Source: Nocardiopsis_B mangrovi
GTDB taxonomy: Bacteria > Actinomycetota > Actinomycetes > Streptosporangiales > Streptosporangiaceae
NCBI RefSeq assembly: GCF_042653925.1
Contig: NZ_JBHSFQ010000014.1
Location: 62,001 to 126,000 of the forward strand
Length of the DNA stretch: 64,000 nt
Direction of reading: 5' to 3'
Shown: positions 48,375 to 56,732 of the stretch, one piece after another
How the letters are laid out: each line of letters starts with the position of its first letter
Numbering within the stretch: the first letter of the stretch is position 1
Notes under the pieces: generated by a model
Databases searched by the model: none
Seen by the model: the letters and a program-made list of their open reading frames with translations, nothing else
Told to the model about the DNA's origin: nothing
Program-made: the position numbers and the translations under genes

Positions 48375-49667
48375 ATGACGTCGCGGGGGATCAGCAGACG
48401 CGGTTTCGGCAAAGGGGCGGTGGCCGCGGGGATCGGCGCCGTGCTCGGGGGAACAGCGGCCGGTGCGCCCTCGGCGGCCGCGGCCCCCGAGTGGCGGGCG
48501 ACCGGCACCGCCGTGAGCGCGCTGGCGGGCTTCGACGAGACGATGCGGGCGTTCATGCGGGAGCGCGACGTCTCCGCCGGGCAGCTCGCGGTGACCTACC
48601 AGGGCCGCCTGGTGCTGGCCCGCGGCTACGCCTGGACCGACGACGCCGCGCTGGACGTGCAGCCGACCTCCCTGTTCCGGCTGGCGAGCCTGTCCAAGCC
48701 GATCACCGGCGCGGCAGTGGCCCGCCTGGTCCAGGAGGGCGGGCTCGACCTCTCCGCCCCCATCGGGTCCCTGGTCGACCTGGAGCCGCCGTCCGGCGGC
48801 AGCGCCGACCCCCGGCTGGGCGACGTCACCATCCGCCGGCTGCTCCACCACCTCGGGGGATGGGACCGCGCCAGCACGCCCGACCCGATGTTCCGGAACT
48901 TCGCGATCTCCGACGCGCTCGGCGTCCCGCTGCCCATCGGCATGGAGCACGTCATCCGCCACACCACGGGCCTGCCGCTGGACCACGACCCCGGTACCGC
49001 CTACGCCTACAGCAACTACGGATACCTCCTGCTGGGGCGCGCCATCGAAGCCGTCACCGGCACCGACTACCCGTCCTACGTGCAGGACGAGGTGCTCGGC
49101 CCCGTCGGTATCTCCCGGATGCGGCTGGGCCGCAGCGCCGCCGCCGACGCGGCGCCCACCGAGGTCCCCTACCGCTCCCAGAACACCGGTACCACCGTGC
49201 TCGACGGGTCGGGCGCGACCGTCCCCGGGCCCTACGGGACGTTCAACCTGGAGAACATGGACTCCCACGGCGGCTGGATCGGCAGCGCCGTCGACCTCGT
49301 CCGGTTCGCGACCATCTTCGACACCCCCGCCGCCACCCCCGTCCTCAACGGCACCTCCATCTCACGGGTGTTCGCCGAGCCCGAGACCGGGATCGGCTCC
49401 GGCGGGTCCTACTACGGGTTCGGCTGGAGCGTCCGCCCGGTCGCCAGCGGCGGGACCGGGCGCAACACCTGGCACACCGGCGGCCTGACCGGGACCTCCA
49501 CGCTCCTGGTGCGCACGTACAACGGGATGAGCTGGGCGGCGCTGTTCAACCAGCGCGACGACCCCTCGGGCCTGTCCTACGGCACCATCGACCCGCTGCT
49601 GTGGGAGGCGTCGCGGGACGTGGCGTCGTGGCCGAGCGGCGACCGCTTCCCCGACTACTTCGGCTGA
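48375..49667 (+). CDS. Exported serine hydrolase of the beta-lactamase / DD-peptidase family
   Basis: A 430-residue secreted protein. ATG 48375 begins MTSRGISRRGFGKGAVAAGI, a Tat signal (S-R-R-G-F) cut after APSAAAA. The class C-like catalytic set is LASLSKPITG (S-x-x-K), YAYSNYGYLLLG (Y-x-N) and NTWHTGGLTGTSTLLV (H-T-G). Such enzymes act on peptidoglycan peptides, D-amino-acid esters or other esters, and few are true beta-lactamases. A stand-alone gene between the MFS gene and the convergent VIT1-type transporter. Confidence 0.92.
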   Translation: MTSRGISRRGFGKGAVAAGIGAVLGGTAAGAPSAAAAPEWRATGTAVSALAGFDETMRAFMRERDVSAGQLAVTYQGRLVLARGYAWTDDAALDVQPTSLFRLASLSKPITGAAVARLVQEGGLDLSAPIGSLVDLEPPSGGSADPRLGDVTIRRLLHHLGGWDRASTPDPMFRNFAISDALGVPLPIGMEHVIRHTTGLPLDHDPGTAYAYSNYGYLLLGRAIEAVTGTDYPSYVQDEVLGPVGISRMRLGRSAAADAAPTEVPYRSQNTGTTVLDGSGATVPGPYGTFNLENMDSHGGWIGSAVDLVRFATIFDTPAATPVLNGTSISRVFAEPETGIGSGGSYYGFGWSVRPVASGGTGRNTWHTGGLTGTSTLLVRTYNGMSWAALFNQRDDPSGLSYGTIDPLLWEASRDVASWPSGDRFPDYFG

Positions 49668-49724
49668 CCCCGGCTCCGCCGCCGCCGGGCGCGCACGGGC
49701 GCCACGCGGGCCGGTGCGCGCCCG

Positions 49725-50903
49725 TCAGCCGACGGCGGAGCCGAAGGCCAGGCCGAGCAGGTAGGTGGCGGCCGCGGCGCCGGCGCCGATGGCGAACTGG
49801 CGCAGCGCCCGCCGCAGCGGGCGCGCGCCGGAGAGCAGGCCCACGATCGCACCGGTCAGCATCAGCGCGGCGCCGGTGAGCACGCCCGAGGCCGCGACCG
49901 CCCCGATCCCCGCCAGTCCGGCCAGGAACGGCAGTACCGGGACCGCCGCGCCCACCGCGAACGCCAGGAAGCTCGACAGCGCGGCCGCGGTACCGCTGCC
50001 CACGACGTCGGCGCCCGCGGCTCCCGACCCGTCCGCCCCGCCCGTTCCCGTGCCCGTCCGCCGCTCCCCGTCGGCCCGCCCGCCGGAGAGAGCGGCGGCG
50101 GCCCGGCTCCGGGCCTCGTCGGCGCTCATCCCGCGGGCCCGGTAGACCAGGGCCAGTTCGTTGGCGTCGACGTCGAGAGCGGGCAGCGACGCCCGCGCCG
50201 CGTCATCGGGCGCCGCCGCCGCGAGGAGTTCGCGCTGCGAGTTCACCGAGATGTACTCCCCGGCGGCCATCGACAGCGCGCCCGCGAGCAGTCCGGACAG
50301 CCCTGTCAGCAGCACGGCCGGCCCGCTCGCCCCGCCGCCGATGACCCCCAGGACCAGTGCGATGTTGCTGACCAGGCCGTCGTTGACGCCGAATACCGCC
50401 GCGCGCAGCGTTCCCGACATCCGGGCGCGGCCGCGCGCCGCCAGCCCGCGCACGACCTCGCTGTGGATCCGCTCGTCGGCGGCCATGGACGCGGGGGCGT
50501 CGGAGTCGCGCTCGTAGAGCGGCCGGCTCTCGGCGCGCTGGAGCAGTGCCAGGACGACGATCCAGCCCAGGGTGCGGGCGAGGACGAGCATCGTCCGGGC
50601 CCGCCATCCGGTGCGGCCGGGGCGGCCGGCGTCGTCACCGAGCAGCGCCTCCCAGTGCGCGACGTGCCGTTCCTCGGCTTCGGCGAGCCCGAGCAGGATC
50701 TCGCGCTCCTGCCCGCTGCGGAGCCCGGCCAGCTCCCGGTAGATCCGGGCCGCGTCGCGTTCGCCGGCCAGCCGCCGCCGCCACCGCCGCACCTGCGCGG
50801 CGGAGGGACGCGGCGGGGCGGGCCGCGATCCGCCGCCCGCACAGTGATCGGCGTCGTCCACGGCGCTCCCCCTTAGCGGACTTCCGGCGTCCGGTGCGCC
50901 CAT
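49725..50903 (-). CDS. VIT1/CCC1 transporter with N-terminal ferritin-like domain
   Basis: A 392-residue membrane protein. The N-terminal third (~35-150) is a ferritin-like/rubrerythrin-type four-helix unit with Glu/His ligands (YRELAGLRSGQEREILLGLA, EAEERHVAHWEALLG). The C-terminal VIT1 domain has AAVFGVNDGLVSNIALVLGV, SGLLAGALSMAAGEYISVNS (metal-conducting helix with Met and Glu) and final helices LPFLAGLAGIGAVAASGVLT. It probably moves Fe2+ or Mn2+ across the membrane, with the N-domain sensing or loading metal. ATG 50903 has GAGGGG 4 nt upstream. Confidence 0.88.
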   Translation of the reverse strand: MGAPDAGSPLRGSAVDDADHCAGGGSRPAPPRPSAAQVRRWRRRLAGERDAARIYRELAGLRSGQEREILLGLAEAEERHVAHWEALLGDDAGRPGRTGWRARTMLVLARTLGWIVVLALLQRAESRPLYERDSDAPASMAADERIHSEVVRGLAARGRARMSGTLRAAVFGVNDGLVSNIALVLGVIGGGASGPAVLLTGLSGLLAGALSMAAGEYISVNSQRELLAAAAPDDAARASLPALDVDANELALVYRARGMSADEARSRAAAALSGGRADGERRTGTGTGGADGSGAAGADVVGSGTAAALSSFLAFAVGAAVPVLPFLAGLAGIGAVAASGVLTGAALMLTGAIVGLLSGARPLRRALRQFAIGAGAAAATYLLGLAFGSAVG

Positions 50904-50958
50904 GTTCCCCTCGCCGCCGCGTGGCCGGGCGGCTCCCACGCCGATGGGCGCACCCGTC

Positions 50959-50998
50959 TTGACAGCGCCGCGCGCGGATCCGTATGTTAGCGCTCACA
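50959..50998 (+). promoter_or_regulatory. GH43 promoter with LacI-type operator on the -10
   Basis: TTGACA (50959-50964) and TATGTT (50983-50988) with an 18-bp spacer. TGTTAGCGCTCACA (50985-50998) overlaps the -10 and is a near-palindrome (TGT-AGCGCT-ACA) of the kind bound by LacI-family sugar repressors. No LacI gene is adjacent; the one at 36174 has a different operator sequence. Confidence 0.72.
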
Positions 50999-51056
50999 TA
51001 AAAATAGTGACGGTGATCACATTCATGTCGCGCCGCCCGCCCCCGAGGGGATGCCC

Positions 51057-52163
51057 ATGACCGCCCGCCGCTCCGGACACCGCCGCCGCGCCACCGCCCT
51101 CGCCTCGGCGGCCGCGCTCCTCTGCCTGCTCGCCCCCGCGGCCGCCGGACCCGCCGCCGCACAGGAACGGACGACGACGACCGCCGGCGGCGCCCACGCC
51201 GCGCCCTACGAGGGCTACATGTTCGCCTACTTCACCGGAGAGGGAACGGCCGACGGCGAGCAGATCCACTTCGCCGCCAGCCGCGGCGACGACCCCCTGC
51301 GCTGGGACGAGCTCAATGGCGCCGAGCCCGTGCTCACCTCGCGCCTGGGCGACTCGGGCGTGCGCGACCCGTTCATCATCCGCGCGCCCGGAGGCGACCG
51401 CTTCTACCTCCTCGCCACCGACCTCAAGATCCACGGCGGCGACGGCTGGGACGAGGCCCAGCGCCACGGCAGCCGCTCGATCATGGTCTGGGAGTCCACC
51501 GACCTGGTGAACTGGTCGGACCAGCGCATGGTCCGGGTCGCCCCCGACCGGGCCGGCAACACCTGGGCGCCCGAGGCATACTACGACCCCTCCATCGGGC
51601 GGTACGTGGTCTTCTGGGCCTCCAAGCTCTACGCCGAGGACGACCCCGGGCACACCGGGTCCACCCACAACCGGATGATGTACGCCACCACGCCCGACTT
51701 CCGCACCTTCAGCGAGGCGCGCGTGTGGATCGACCCCGGCCACTCGGTGATCGACTCCACCGTCATCGAGCACGACGGCCTCTACTACCGGTTCACCAAG
51801 GACGAGCGCGACACCTCGTCCACCTCCCCGTGCGGCAAGTTCATCGTCGCCGAGCGCTCGGCGGACCTCCGCTCGACCGGATACGAGTTCATCGCCGAGT
51901 GCATCGGCCGCGCGGGGCCCGGCCCCGGCATCTCCCAGGGCGAAGGGCCCACCGTGTTCAAGTCCAACAGCGAGGAGAAGTGGTACCTGTTCATCGACGA
52001 GTTCGGCGGGCGCGGCTATGTGCCGTTCGAGACCACCGACCTCGCCTCGGGGCGGTGGACCATGTCGCCGGCCTCCGACCTGCCGGCCGGCCCGCGCCAC
52101 GGGACCGTCCTGCCGGTCACGGCGGCCGAGCTCGCCCGCCTCACCGACGCCTACGCCCCCTGA
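51057..52163 (+). CDS. Secreted glycoside hydrolase family 43 protein
   Basis: A 368-residue exported five-bladed beta-propeller enzyme. The Sec/Tat-like signal (TARRSGHRRRATALASAAAL, LCLLAPAAAGPAAA) is followed by blades carrying the GH43 landmarks GVRDPFIIRAPGG (catalytic Asp side), NTWAPEAYYDPSIGRYVVFW (W-A-P-E) and VIDSTVIEHDGLYYRFTKDE. It is likely to act on arabinose- or xylose-containing polysaccharides. ATG 51057 is preferred because GAGGGG lies 8 nt upstream. The promoter carries a LacI-type operator, so expression should depend on a sugar inducer. Confidence 0.88.
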   Translation: MTARRSGHRRRATALASAAALLCLLAPAAAGPAAAQERTTTTAGGAHAAPYEGYMFAYFTGEGTADGEQIHFAASRGDDPLRWDELNGAEPVLTSRLGDSGVRDPFIIRAPGGDRFYLLATDLKIHGGDGWDEAQRHGSRSIMVWESTDLVNWSDQRMVRVAPDRAGNTWAPEAYYDPSIGRYVVFWASKLYAEDDPGHTGSTHNRMMYATTPDFRTFSEARVWIDPGHSVIDSTVIEHDGLYYRFTKDERDTSSTSPCGKFIVAERSADLRSTGYEFIAECIGRAGPGPGISQGEGPTVFKSNSEEKWYLFIDEFGGRGYVPFETTDLASGRWTMSPASDLPAGPRHGTVLPVTAAELARLTDAYAP

Positions 52164-52948
52164 CCGGCCCCCGGATCTCCGGGGCCGCCGGGCAGGAAGC
52201 GCACCGAGGGGCGGCCCCCCGGCCCGTCCGGTGTCACCACGGCGCGCACGTTGTAGACGCCGGCGATCAGCTCCTCGGTGAGCACCCGCGACGGCGTGCC
52301 CGCCGCTACCACCCGGCCCTGGTGCAGGACCACCACGTGGTCGCAGAACATCGCGGCCAGGTTCAGGTCGTGCAGGGCGATCACACTGGTCACCGGGGTG
52401 CGCACGATCAGTGCCAGCAGGTCCAGCTGGTGCTGGATGTCGAGGTGGTTGGTGGGCTCGTCCAGCAGCAGCTCGCGCGGCTCCTGGGCCAGCGCGCGGG
52501 CGATCTGCACCCGCTGCCGCTCCCCGCCCGACAGGGTGTGCCAGGCCCGGTCGGCCCGGTCGGCCAGTCGGGTGTGGGCCAGCGCGGCGCGCACCGCCGC
52601 GTCGTCGGCCGCCGACGGCGCCGACCACGCCCGGCGGTGCGGGATGCGGCCCAGCCGGACCACGTCGCGCACGCTCATGTCCACCTCGGTCGAGGAGTGC
52701 TGGTCCACCACCGCGATCCGCCGCGCCGCCGCCCTGCGCCCCACCTTCTCCATGGGGGCGCCGTCCAGGCTGACGACCCCCGACGACGCGGGGCGCACCC
52801 CCGCCAGCAGCCGCAGCAGCGTGGACTTGCCCGATCCGTTGGGGCCCAGCAGGCCCACCGTCGAACCGGGCGGCGGCTCCAGGCTGATGCCGTCGACGAT
52901 CAGCCGCCCGTCCGCCCGCCACGACACCGCGTCGGCGCGCAGGCTCAC
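52151..52948 (-). CDS. btuD: ABC transporter ATPase, cobalamin importer
   Basis: A 265-residue ATPase of the FecE/BtuD class: Walker A GLLGPNGSGKSTLLRLL, Q-loop VVDQHSSTEVDMSVRDVVRL, signature LSGGERQRVQIARALAQEP, Walker B LLLDEPTNHLD and switch His in VIALHDLNLAAMFCDHV. It powers import by the BtuC permease. The GTG at 52948 has GGGGAGG upstream. Third gene of btuF-btuC-btuD behind a cobalamin riboswitch, which is what points to B12 rather than iron-siderophore as substrate. The 3' end overlaps the convergent GH43 gene by 13 bp. Confidence 0.9.
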   Translation of the reverse strand: MSLRADAVSWRADGRLIVDGISLEPPPGSTVGLLGPNGSGKSTLLRLLAGVRPASSGVVSLDGAPMEKVGRRAAARRIAVVDQHSSTEVDMSVRDVVRLGRIPHRRAWSAPSAADDAAVRAALAHTRLADRADRAWHTLSGGERQRVQIARALAQEPRELLLDEPTNHLDIQHQLDLLALIVRTPVTSVIALHDLNLAAMFCDHVVVLHQGRVVAAGTPSRVLTEELIAGVYNVRAVVTPDGPGGRPSVRFLPGGPGDPGAGQGA

Positions 52949-52970
52949 ATCCGCCTCCCCATCCCGCGGA

Positions 52971-54014
52971 TCACCGCCACCTCCGGCTCCGGTAGAGGAT
53001 GAACACGAACGCCGGCACCCCGATGAGCGAGGTCACCACGCCCACCGGCAGCTCCTGCGGGTCCAGCAGGGTGCGGGCGGCGGTGTCGACCCACACCAGG
53101 AAGACGGCCCCGGCCAGCGCCGTGGTCGGCAGCAGCCGGCGGTGGCCGGGGCCGACGATCGCGCGGGCGGCGTGCGGCAGCACCAGCCCCACGAACCCGA
53201 TCGCGCCCGCCGCGCTCACCAGCGTCGCGGTCAGCAGCGCGGTCGCGGTGAGCAGGAGCAGCCGGGTCCGGGCGACCGGAACCCCCAGCGACGCCGCTGC
53301 GTCGTGGCCGAACGCGAACGCGTCGAGCGCCGAGGCGTTGGCCGCGCAGACCAGGAGCACGGCCGCCAGCACCCCGGCGCACAGCCCCACATCGGACCAG
53401 GCGGCGCCGCTCAGCGACCCCAGCAGCCAGAACAGCACGCCCCGGGTCTGCTCGGCGTCGGCAGAGGAGATCACGATGACCGAGGTGAGCGCGGAGAACA
53501 GCTGCATGGCCGCCACCCCCGACAGCACGACGCGGTCGGTCGTGGCGCCGGCGGCGAAGCCGAGCACCAGGACCAGGGCGAAGGAGGCCGCGGCGCCGGC
53601 GAACGCGCCCGCCGACAGCGACACCGCCCCGGCGCCGACCCCCAGCACGGCGACCAGCACCGCCCCGGTGGAGGCGCCGGAGGAGATGCCCAGCACGAAC
53701 GGGTCGGCGAGCGGGTTGCGCAGCAGCGACTGCATGATCGCGCCGCACACCCCCAGGCCGGCGCCGCACACCGCGGCCAGCATCGTGCGGGGCAGCCGCA
53801 GCTCCCACACGATGCCCTCGCGGATCGGCGTCAGCCCCGACTCGCCCCAGCCGGCGCGCGCGGCCACGACCGCCCAGACGTCGCCGACGGCGATGCCCGC
53901 GGGGCCGATCGTGATGGCGGCGGCGACCGACGCGGCCAGCAGCGCGAGGCCGCCGCACCACAGGACGGCCATGCGGCGCACACCGGGGGCCGTGCGGACT
54001 GCGGGTCCGGCCAT
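52971..54014 (-). CDS. btuC: FecCD-type permease, cobalamin importer
   Basis: A 347-residue permease with about ten helices. FecCD signatures are VWELRLPRTMLAAVCGAGLG, VCGAIMQSLLRNPLADPFVL and GISSGASTGAVLVAVLGVGA, then AAGAIGFVGLVLPHAARAIV and the end SLIGVPAFVFILYRSRRW. ATG 54014 lies 9 nt after the btuF stop, and btuD starts 22 nt after its own stop, so the three are one transcript. It forms the membrane channel; substrate is assigned from the upstream cobalamin riboswitch. Confidence 0.9.
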   Translation of the reverse strand: MAGPAVRTAPGVRRMAVLWCGGLALLAASVAAAITIGPAGIAVGDVWAVVAARAGWGESGLTPIREGIVWELRLPRTMLAAVCGAGLGVCGAIMQSLLRNPLADPFVLGISSGASTGAVLVAVLGVGAGAVSLSAGAFAGAAASFALVLVLGFAAGATTDRVVLSGVAAMQLFSALTSVIVISSADAEQTRGVLFWLLGSLSGAAWSDVGLCAGVLAAVLLVCAANASALDAFAFGHDAAASLGVPVARTRLLLLTATALLTATLVSAAGAIGFVGLVLPHAARAIVGPGHRRLLPTTALAGAVFLVWVDTAARTLLDPQELPVGVVTSLIGVPAFVFILYRSRRWR

Positions 54015-54022
54015 GTGCCCGC

Positions 54023-55063
54023 TCAGCCGGCCAGTCCGAAGCCGCGCAGGGCGTCGGCCACCTGCTCGACGCCCTCCACCGTTCGGATCGAGGGGTTCAG
54101 GGCCGCACCGCTCAGCAGTACGTAGCGCTCGTTCTCGACGGCGTCCATGTGCCGGGTGACGGGGTGGGACTCCAGGAACCCGATCTTGGCGGCGGCGGAC
54201 TCGGCGGTCTGGCTGTCGCGGGTGAGGTCGCCGATGACCAGCACGTCGGGGTCGCGTTCGGCCACGGTCTCCCAGTTGATCTGCGGCCACTCGTCGCGTG
54301 TGTCGTCGAAGACGTTGCGGGCGCCCACGGCCTCGGTGATGATCCCGGGGGCACCGCAGCAGCCCGCCATGTACGGGGACTCGGCGTTGGCGAACCAGTA
54401 GAGCAGGGTGGTACCGGAGGCGTCGACATCGGCGGTCGCCGCCTCGATCCGGCCCTGGAGGTCGGCCACCAGCTCCTCGCCGCGCTCTTCGACGCCGAAC
54501 ACGCGCGCGAGGTCGCGGACCTCGGTGTGGACGGCGTCCATGGTCAGCGGCTCCTCGCGCGCGCCGTCCTCGCCGCTGTCGGTCTTGCCGCACTCGGTGG
54601 GGGAGAGGTAGACGGGGACGCCGAGCCGCTCGAAGTCCTCGCGGGGGGCGACGCCGCCCTCTCCCAGCGTGCCCTGGAAGGAGGCGGCGACGAAGTCGGG
54701 CTCCTCGGCCAGGACGCGTTCGAAGGACGGTGCGTTGTCGGCCAGGCGGGGCACATCGGCGTTGGCCGCCTCCAGGCCCTCGGCCACGGGGTCGGTCCAC
54801 GTGGCGGTGCCCGCCATGCGGTCGGCCAGGCCGAGGGAGAGCAGGATCTCGGTCGCACCCTGGTTGAGGGAGACGGCGCGCTGCGGGGGGCTGTCGACGG
54901 TGACGTCGCGGCCGCAGTCGTCGACGGTGCGCGGATAGCCCGCCGCGTCCCGGGTGCCGGCGTCGGTCCCTGCGCCGGTCCCGGGGCCGCAGGCCGTGAG
55001 GGGGACGAGGAGCAGGGCGGCGGTGAGGGCGAAGGCGGGCGCGGAACGGCGGGGGGCCGTCAT
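54023..55063 (-). CDS. btuF: Substrate-binding lipoprotein, cobalamin importer
   Basis: A 346-residue class III binding lipoprotein. The signal peptide ends LVPLTACGPGTGAG (lipidated Cys25). The two lobes show RTVDDCGRDVTVDSPPQRAV, SLNQGATEILLSLGLADRMA and a long inter-lobe helix, then PDVLVIGDLTRDSQTAESAA and a C-terminal VEGVEQVADALRGFGL. It contains several Cys (DDCGRD, PTECGKT, AGCCGAPG), unusual for this fold. ATG 55063 has AAGGA 6 nt upstream. It heads the operon directly beneath the riboswitch. Confidence 0.9.
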   Translation of the reverse strand: MTAPRRSAPAFALTAALLLVPLTACGPGTGAGTDAGTRDAAGYPRTVDDCGRDVTVDSPPQRAVSLNQGATEILLSLGLADRMAGTATWTDPVAEGLEAANADVPRLADNAPSFERVLAEEPDFVAASFQGTLGEGGVAPREDFERLGVPVYLSPTECGKTDSGEDGAREEPLTMDAVHTEVRDLARVFGVEERGEELVADLQGRIEAATADVDASGTTLLYWFANAESPYMAGCCGAPGIITEAVGARNVFDDTRDEWPQINWETVAERDPDVLVIGDLTRDSQTAESAAAKIGFLESHPVTRHMDAVENERYVLLSGAALNPSIRTVEGVEQVADALRGFGLAG

Positions 55064-55144
55064 AGGGGTCCTTCGGCGTCGGGGGCTCGGTCGCGGAGCC
55101 CGGCGAACGTATGTCCCCTCCGCGCGCCATGGGGCGCCCGGAGG

Positions 55145-55299
55145 AGCCAGCAGGTCTTCGGACTCGGGATCCCCCGGGTGAGGCGCCTTCCCGGACGTCC
55201 GTCCAGTGGCCGCTGCCCCGCCCGTCCCCCTCACCGCTGCGCGTCAGCTCCGGATTCCCACCGGATTCCCTGACCCGAAAAGCACGGGTTCGACTGGCG
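55145..55299 (-). promoter_or_regulatory. Cobalamin (B12) riboswitch
   Basis: Read on the minus strand the conserved order is present: GCCAG (P1, 5' side), GGGAATCCGGTGGGAATCCG, GACGCGCAGCGGT, GGCCACTGGACG (the GCCACTG core), GTCCGGGAAGGCGCC, GAGTCCGAAGACCTGCTGGC (B12-box-like end whose CTGGC pairs with GCCAG). It lies 82 bp upstream of btuF and should shut off the operon when adenosylcobalamin is plentiful. Confidence 0.92.
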
Positions 55300-55415
55300 G
55301 GCGCAACCTATCACACCGGATCCGGCGTCCTCGGGGGCGCCCCGGGCCTTGCCCGGGCGGGCGGCGAAGGGGCCGGCCGGCGACGGTGGCCGCGGGGCGG
55401 GTGGACGGACCGGTG

Positions 55416-55907
55416 TCACCCGGCCGCCCCCCGCAGGACGATCCGGGCGATGCGGGTGTCGATGGGCGAGGCGCCCGCCAGCGGGGTACCGCGGGTCCAC
55501 AGCGTCGTGCCCGCGATCTCACCGGTGGGGGCGAACGGGGTGGCCGATGCACGGACACCGCCGCGGAACACGGCGGCGAACTCGCGGCGGCGCGGCGCGT
55601 CCGGCGACGGCCCTGCGAGGTCGAACTCGGCGAGTCCGGCGAACTCCGTGGCGGCCGCGCGGGCGCCGGACTCCTCGGCGAGTTCACGGCGTGCCGCGTC
55701 GGCGGCGGCCTCACCCGGTTCGATGCGGCCTCCGGGCAGCTCCCACTGGCGGCGGGCCCGGTCGAAGACGAGCAGGACGCGGCCGGCGTCCACCGCCACC
55801 ATCAGGGCCAGCGGCACGGGCACGGTCCCCGCGGTGGGGGCCGCCTGCTCCTCCCGGACCCGGTGAAACGCCACCAGGATGTTGCCCCGCGCGTCCGCGA
55901 CGATCAT
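55416..55907 (-). CDS. Nudix hydrolase
   Basis: A 163-residue protein with a complete Nudix box, GGRIEPGEAAADAARREL followed by AEESG (G-x5-E-x7-R-E-x2-E-E-x-G). The N-terminal strands MIVADARGNILVAFHRVREE and PLALMVAVDAGRVLLVFDRA fit the fold, and WTRGTPLAGASPIDTRIARI ends it. It hydrolyses a nucleoside diphosphate-linked compound; the substrate cannot be read from sequence. ATG 55907 is the natural start; the very long frame continuing upstream to 57848 is antisense to the next genes. Confidence 0.88.
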   Translation of the reverse strand: MIVADARGNILVAFHRVREEQAAPTAGTVPVPLALMVAVDAGRVLLVFDRARRQWELPGGRIEPGEAAADAARRELAEESGARAAATEFAGLAEFDLAGPSPDAPRRREFAAVFRGGVRASATPFAPTGEIAGTTLWTRGTPLAGASPIDTRIARIVLRGAAG

Positions 55908-55950
55908 CGGCGTCTCCAGCGTCGGTCGTTCCGGCCCTGCCGCACATGAT

Positions 55951-55990
55951 ACTTGACACGAGTTAGCAAGTACTTGACGATTGGCGTCAA
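55951..55990. promoter_or_regulatory. Nested inverted repeats in the Nudix / HTH divergent gap
   Basis: ACTTG (55951) pairs with CAAGT (55967), and TTGACG-ATTGG-CGTCAA (55974-55990) is a perfect 6-bp-arm palindrome. TACTTGAC occurs twice, 21 bp apart (about 55950 and 55971), and TTGACA at 55953 could be a -35. The HTH protein encoded just downstream may bind here. Confidence 0.45.
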
Positions 55991-56021
55991 GATAACGAAC
56001 GGATCGATGGGAAGGCGCGAC

Positions 56022-56513
56022 GTGCACACCGGAACCCCGACCCCGTCCCCGGCGCACGGCGCGCTCGCGGACCAGCTCGCGGCCGTCGCCGCCGCCCGGC
56101 TCCTCGACCCGCTGGAGATCCTGCTCGACGGCGACGCCTCCGTGGAGCGGGTGCGGGCGCGGGTCGCCGCGGCGGCCGGGGAATGGGCGGCGGCCCTGCT
56201 CGGCGCCGACGACCGCGCCGCCGTGCACGCGGTGGCCCGGATCATCGCGGCGCTCTACCCCGGCGACACCGCTTTCGACCCGCCCGCGGAGTGGTGGGCC
56301 ACCCCGTTGGGCCGGACCGTCGCCCGCCGAGCCGGGCACCCCGGCGCCGTCCGGGTCTCCTACGCGGTCGCCGGGGCGATGCTCGGCATCACCCGCCAGG
56401 GGGTCCACGACCTCGTCCGGCGCGGCAAACTCGCGGCCCACCCCGATGGCGGGGTCCACACCGGCTCCGTCCGCGCACGGCTCAACGGGTACCCCGCACG
56501 CGCGGACACCTGA
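56022..56513 (+). CDS. Putative DNA-binding protein with C-terminal HTH
   Basis: A 163-residue soluble protein. GTG 56022 has GGAAGG 7 nt upstream; ATG 56007 lacks a ribosome site. The N-terminal part is helical (ALADQLAAVAAARLLDPLEI, AVHAVARIIAALY), then WWATPLGRTVARRAGHPGAV. The C-terminal AGAMLGITRQGVHDLVRRGK, LAAHPDGGVHTGSVRARLNG is an excisionase/MerR-like HTH. The plan resembles DNA-binding antitoxins and small regulators in which a helical domain precedes an Xis-like HTH. It is divergent from the Nudix gene, with repeats between them. Function inferred. Confidence 0.7.
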   Translation: MHTGTPTPSPAHGALADQLAAVAAARLLDPLEILLDGDASVERVRARVAAAAGEWAAALLGADDRAAVHAVARIIAALYPGDTAFDPPAEWWATPLGRTVARRAGHPGAVRVSYAVAGAMLGITRQGVHDLVRRGKLAAHPDGGVHTGSVRARLNGYPARADT

Positions 56514-56732
56514 CGGTCGGCCCCACACCGCCGCACGGCCGGTCGACGGGTTCCCCGTGCGCGGACGACCGACCCCGCGGCGCGGCGGCCCCTGGCCGCC
56601 GACGACGGCCGGGCACCGTCGCGACCGCCTCCCGCCCGCCCTCCACCACCCCGAGCCGGCACCGCGCCGGCCCGCGCGGCCGCTTCCCGGCGCCGCCGTG
56701 CGGCGGCACCGACGACAAGGACCGATACCCCC

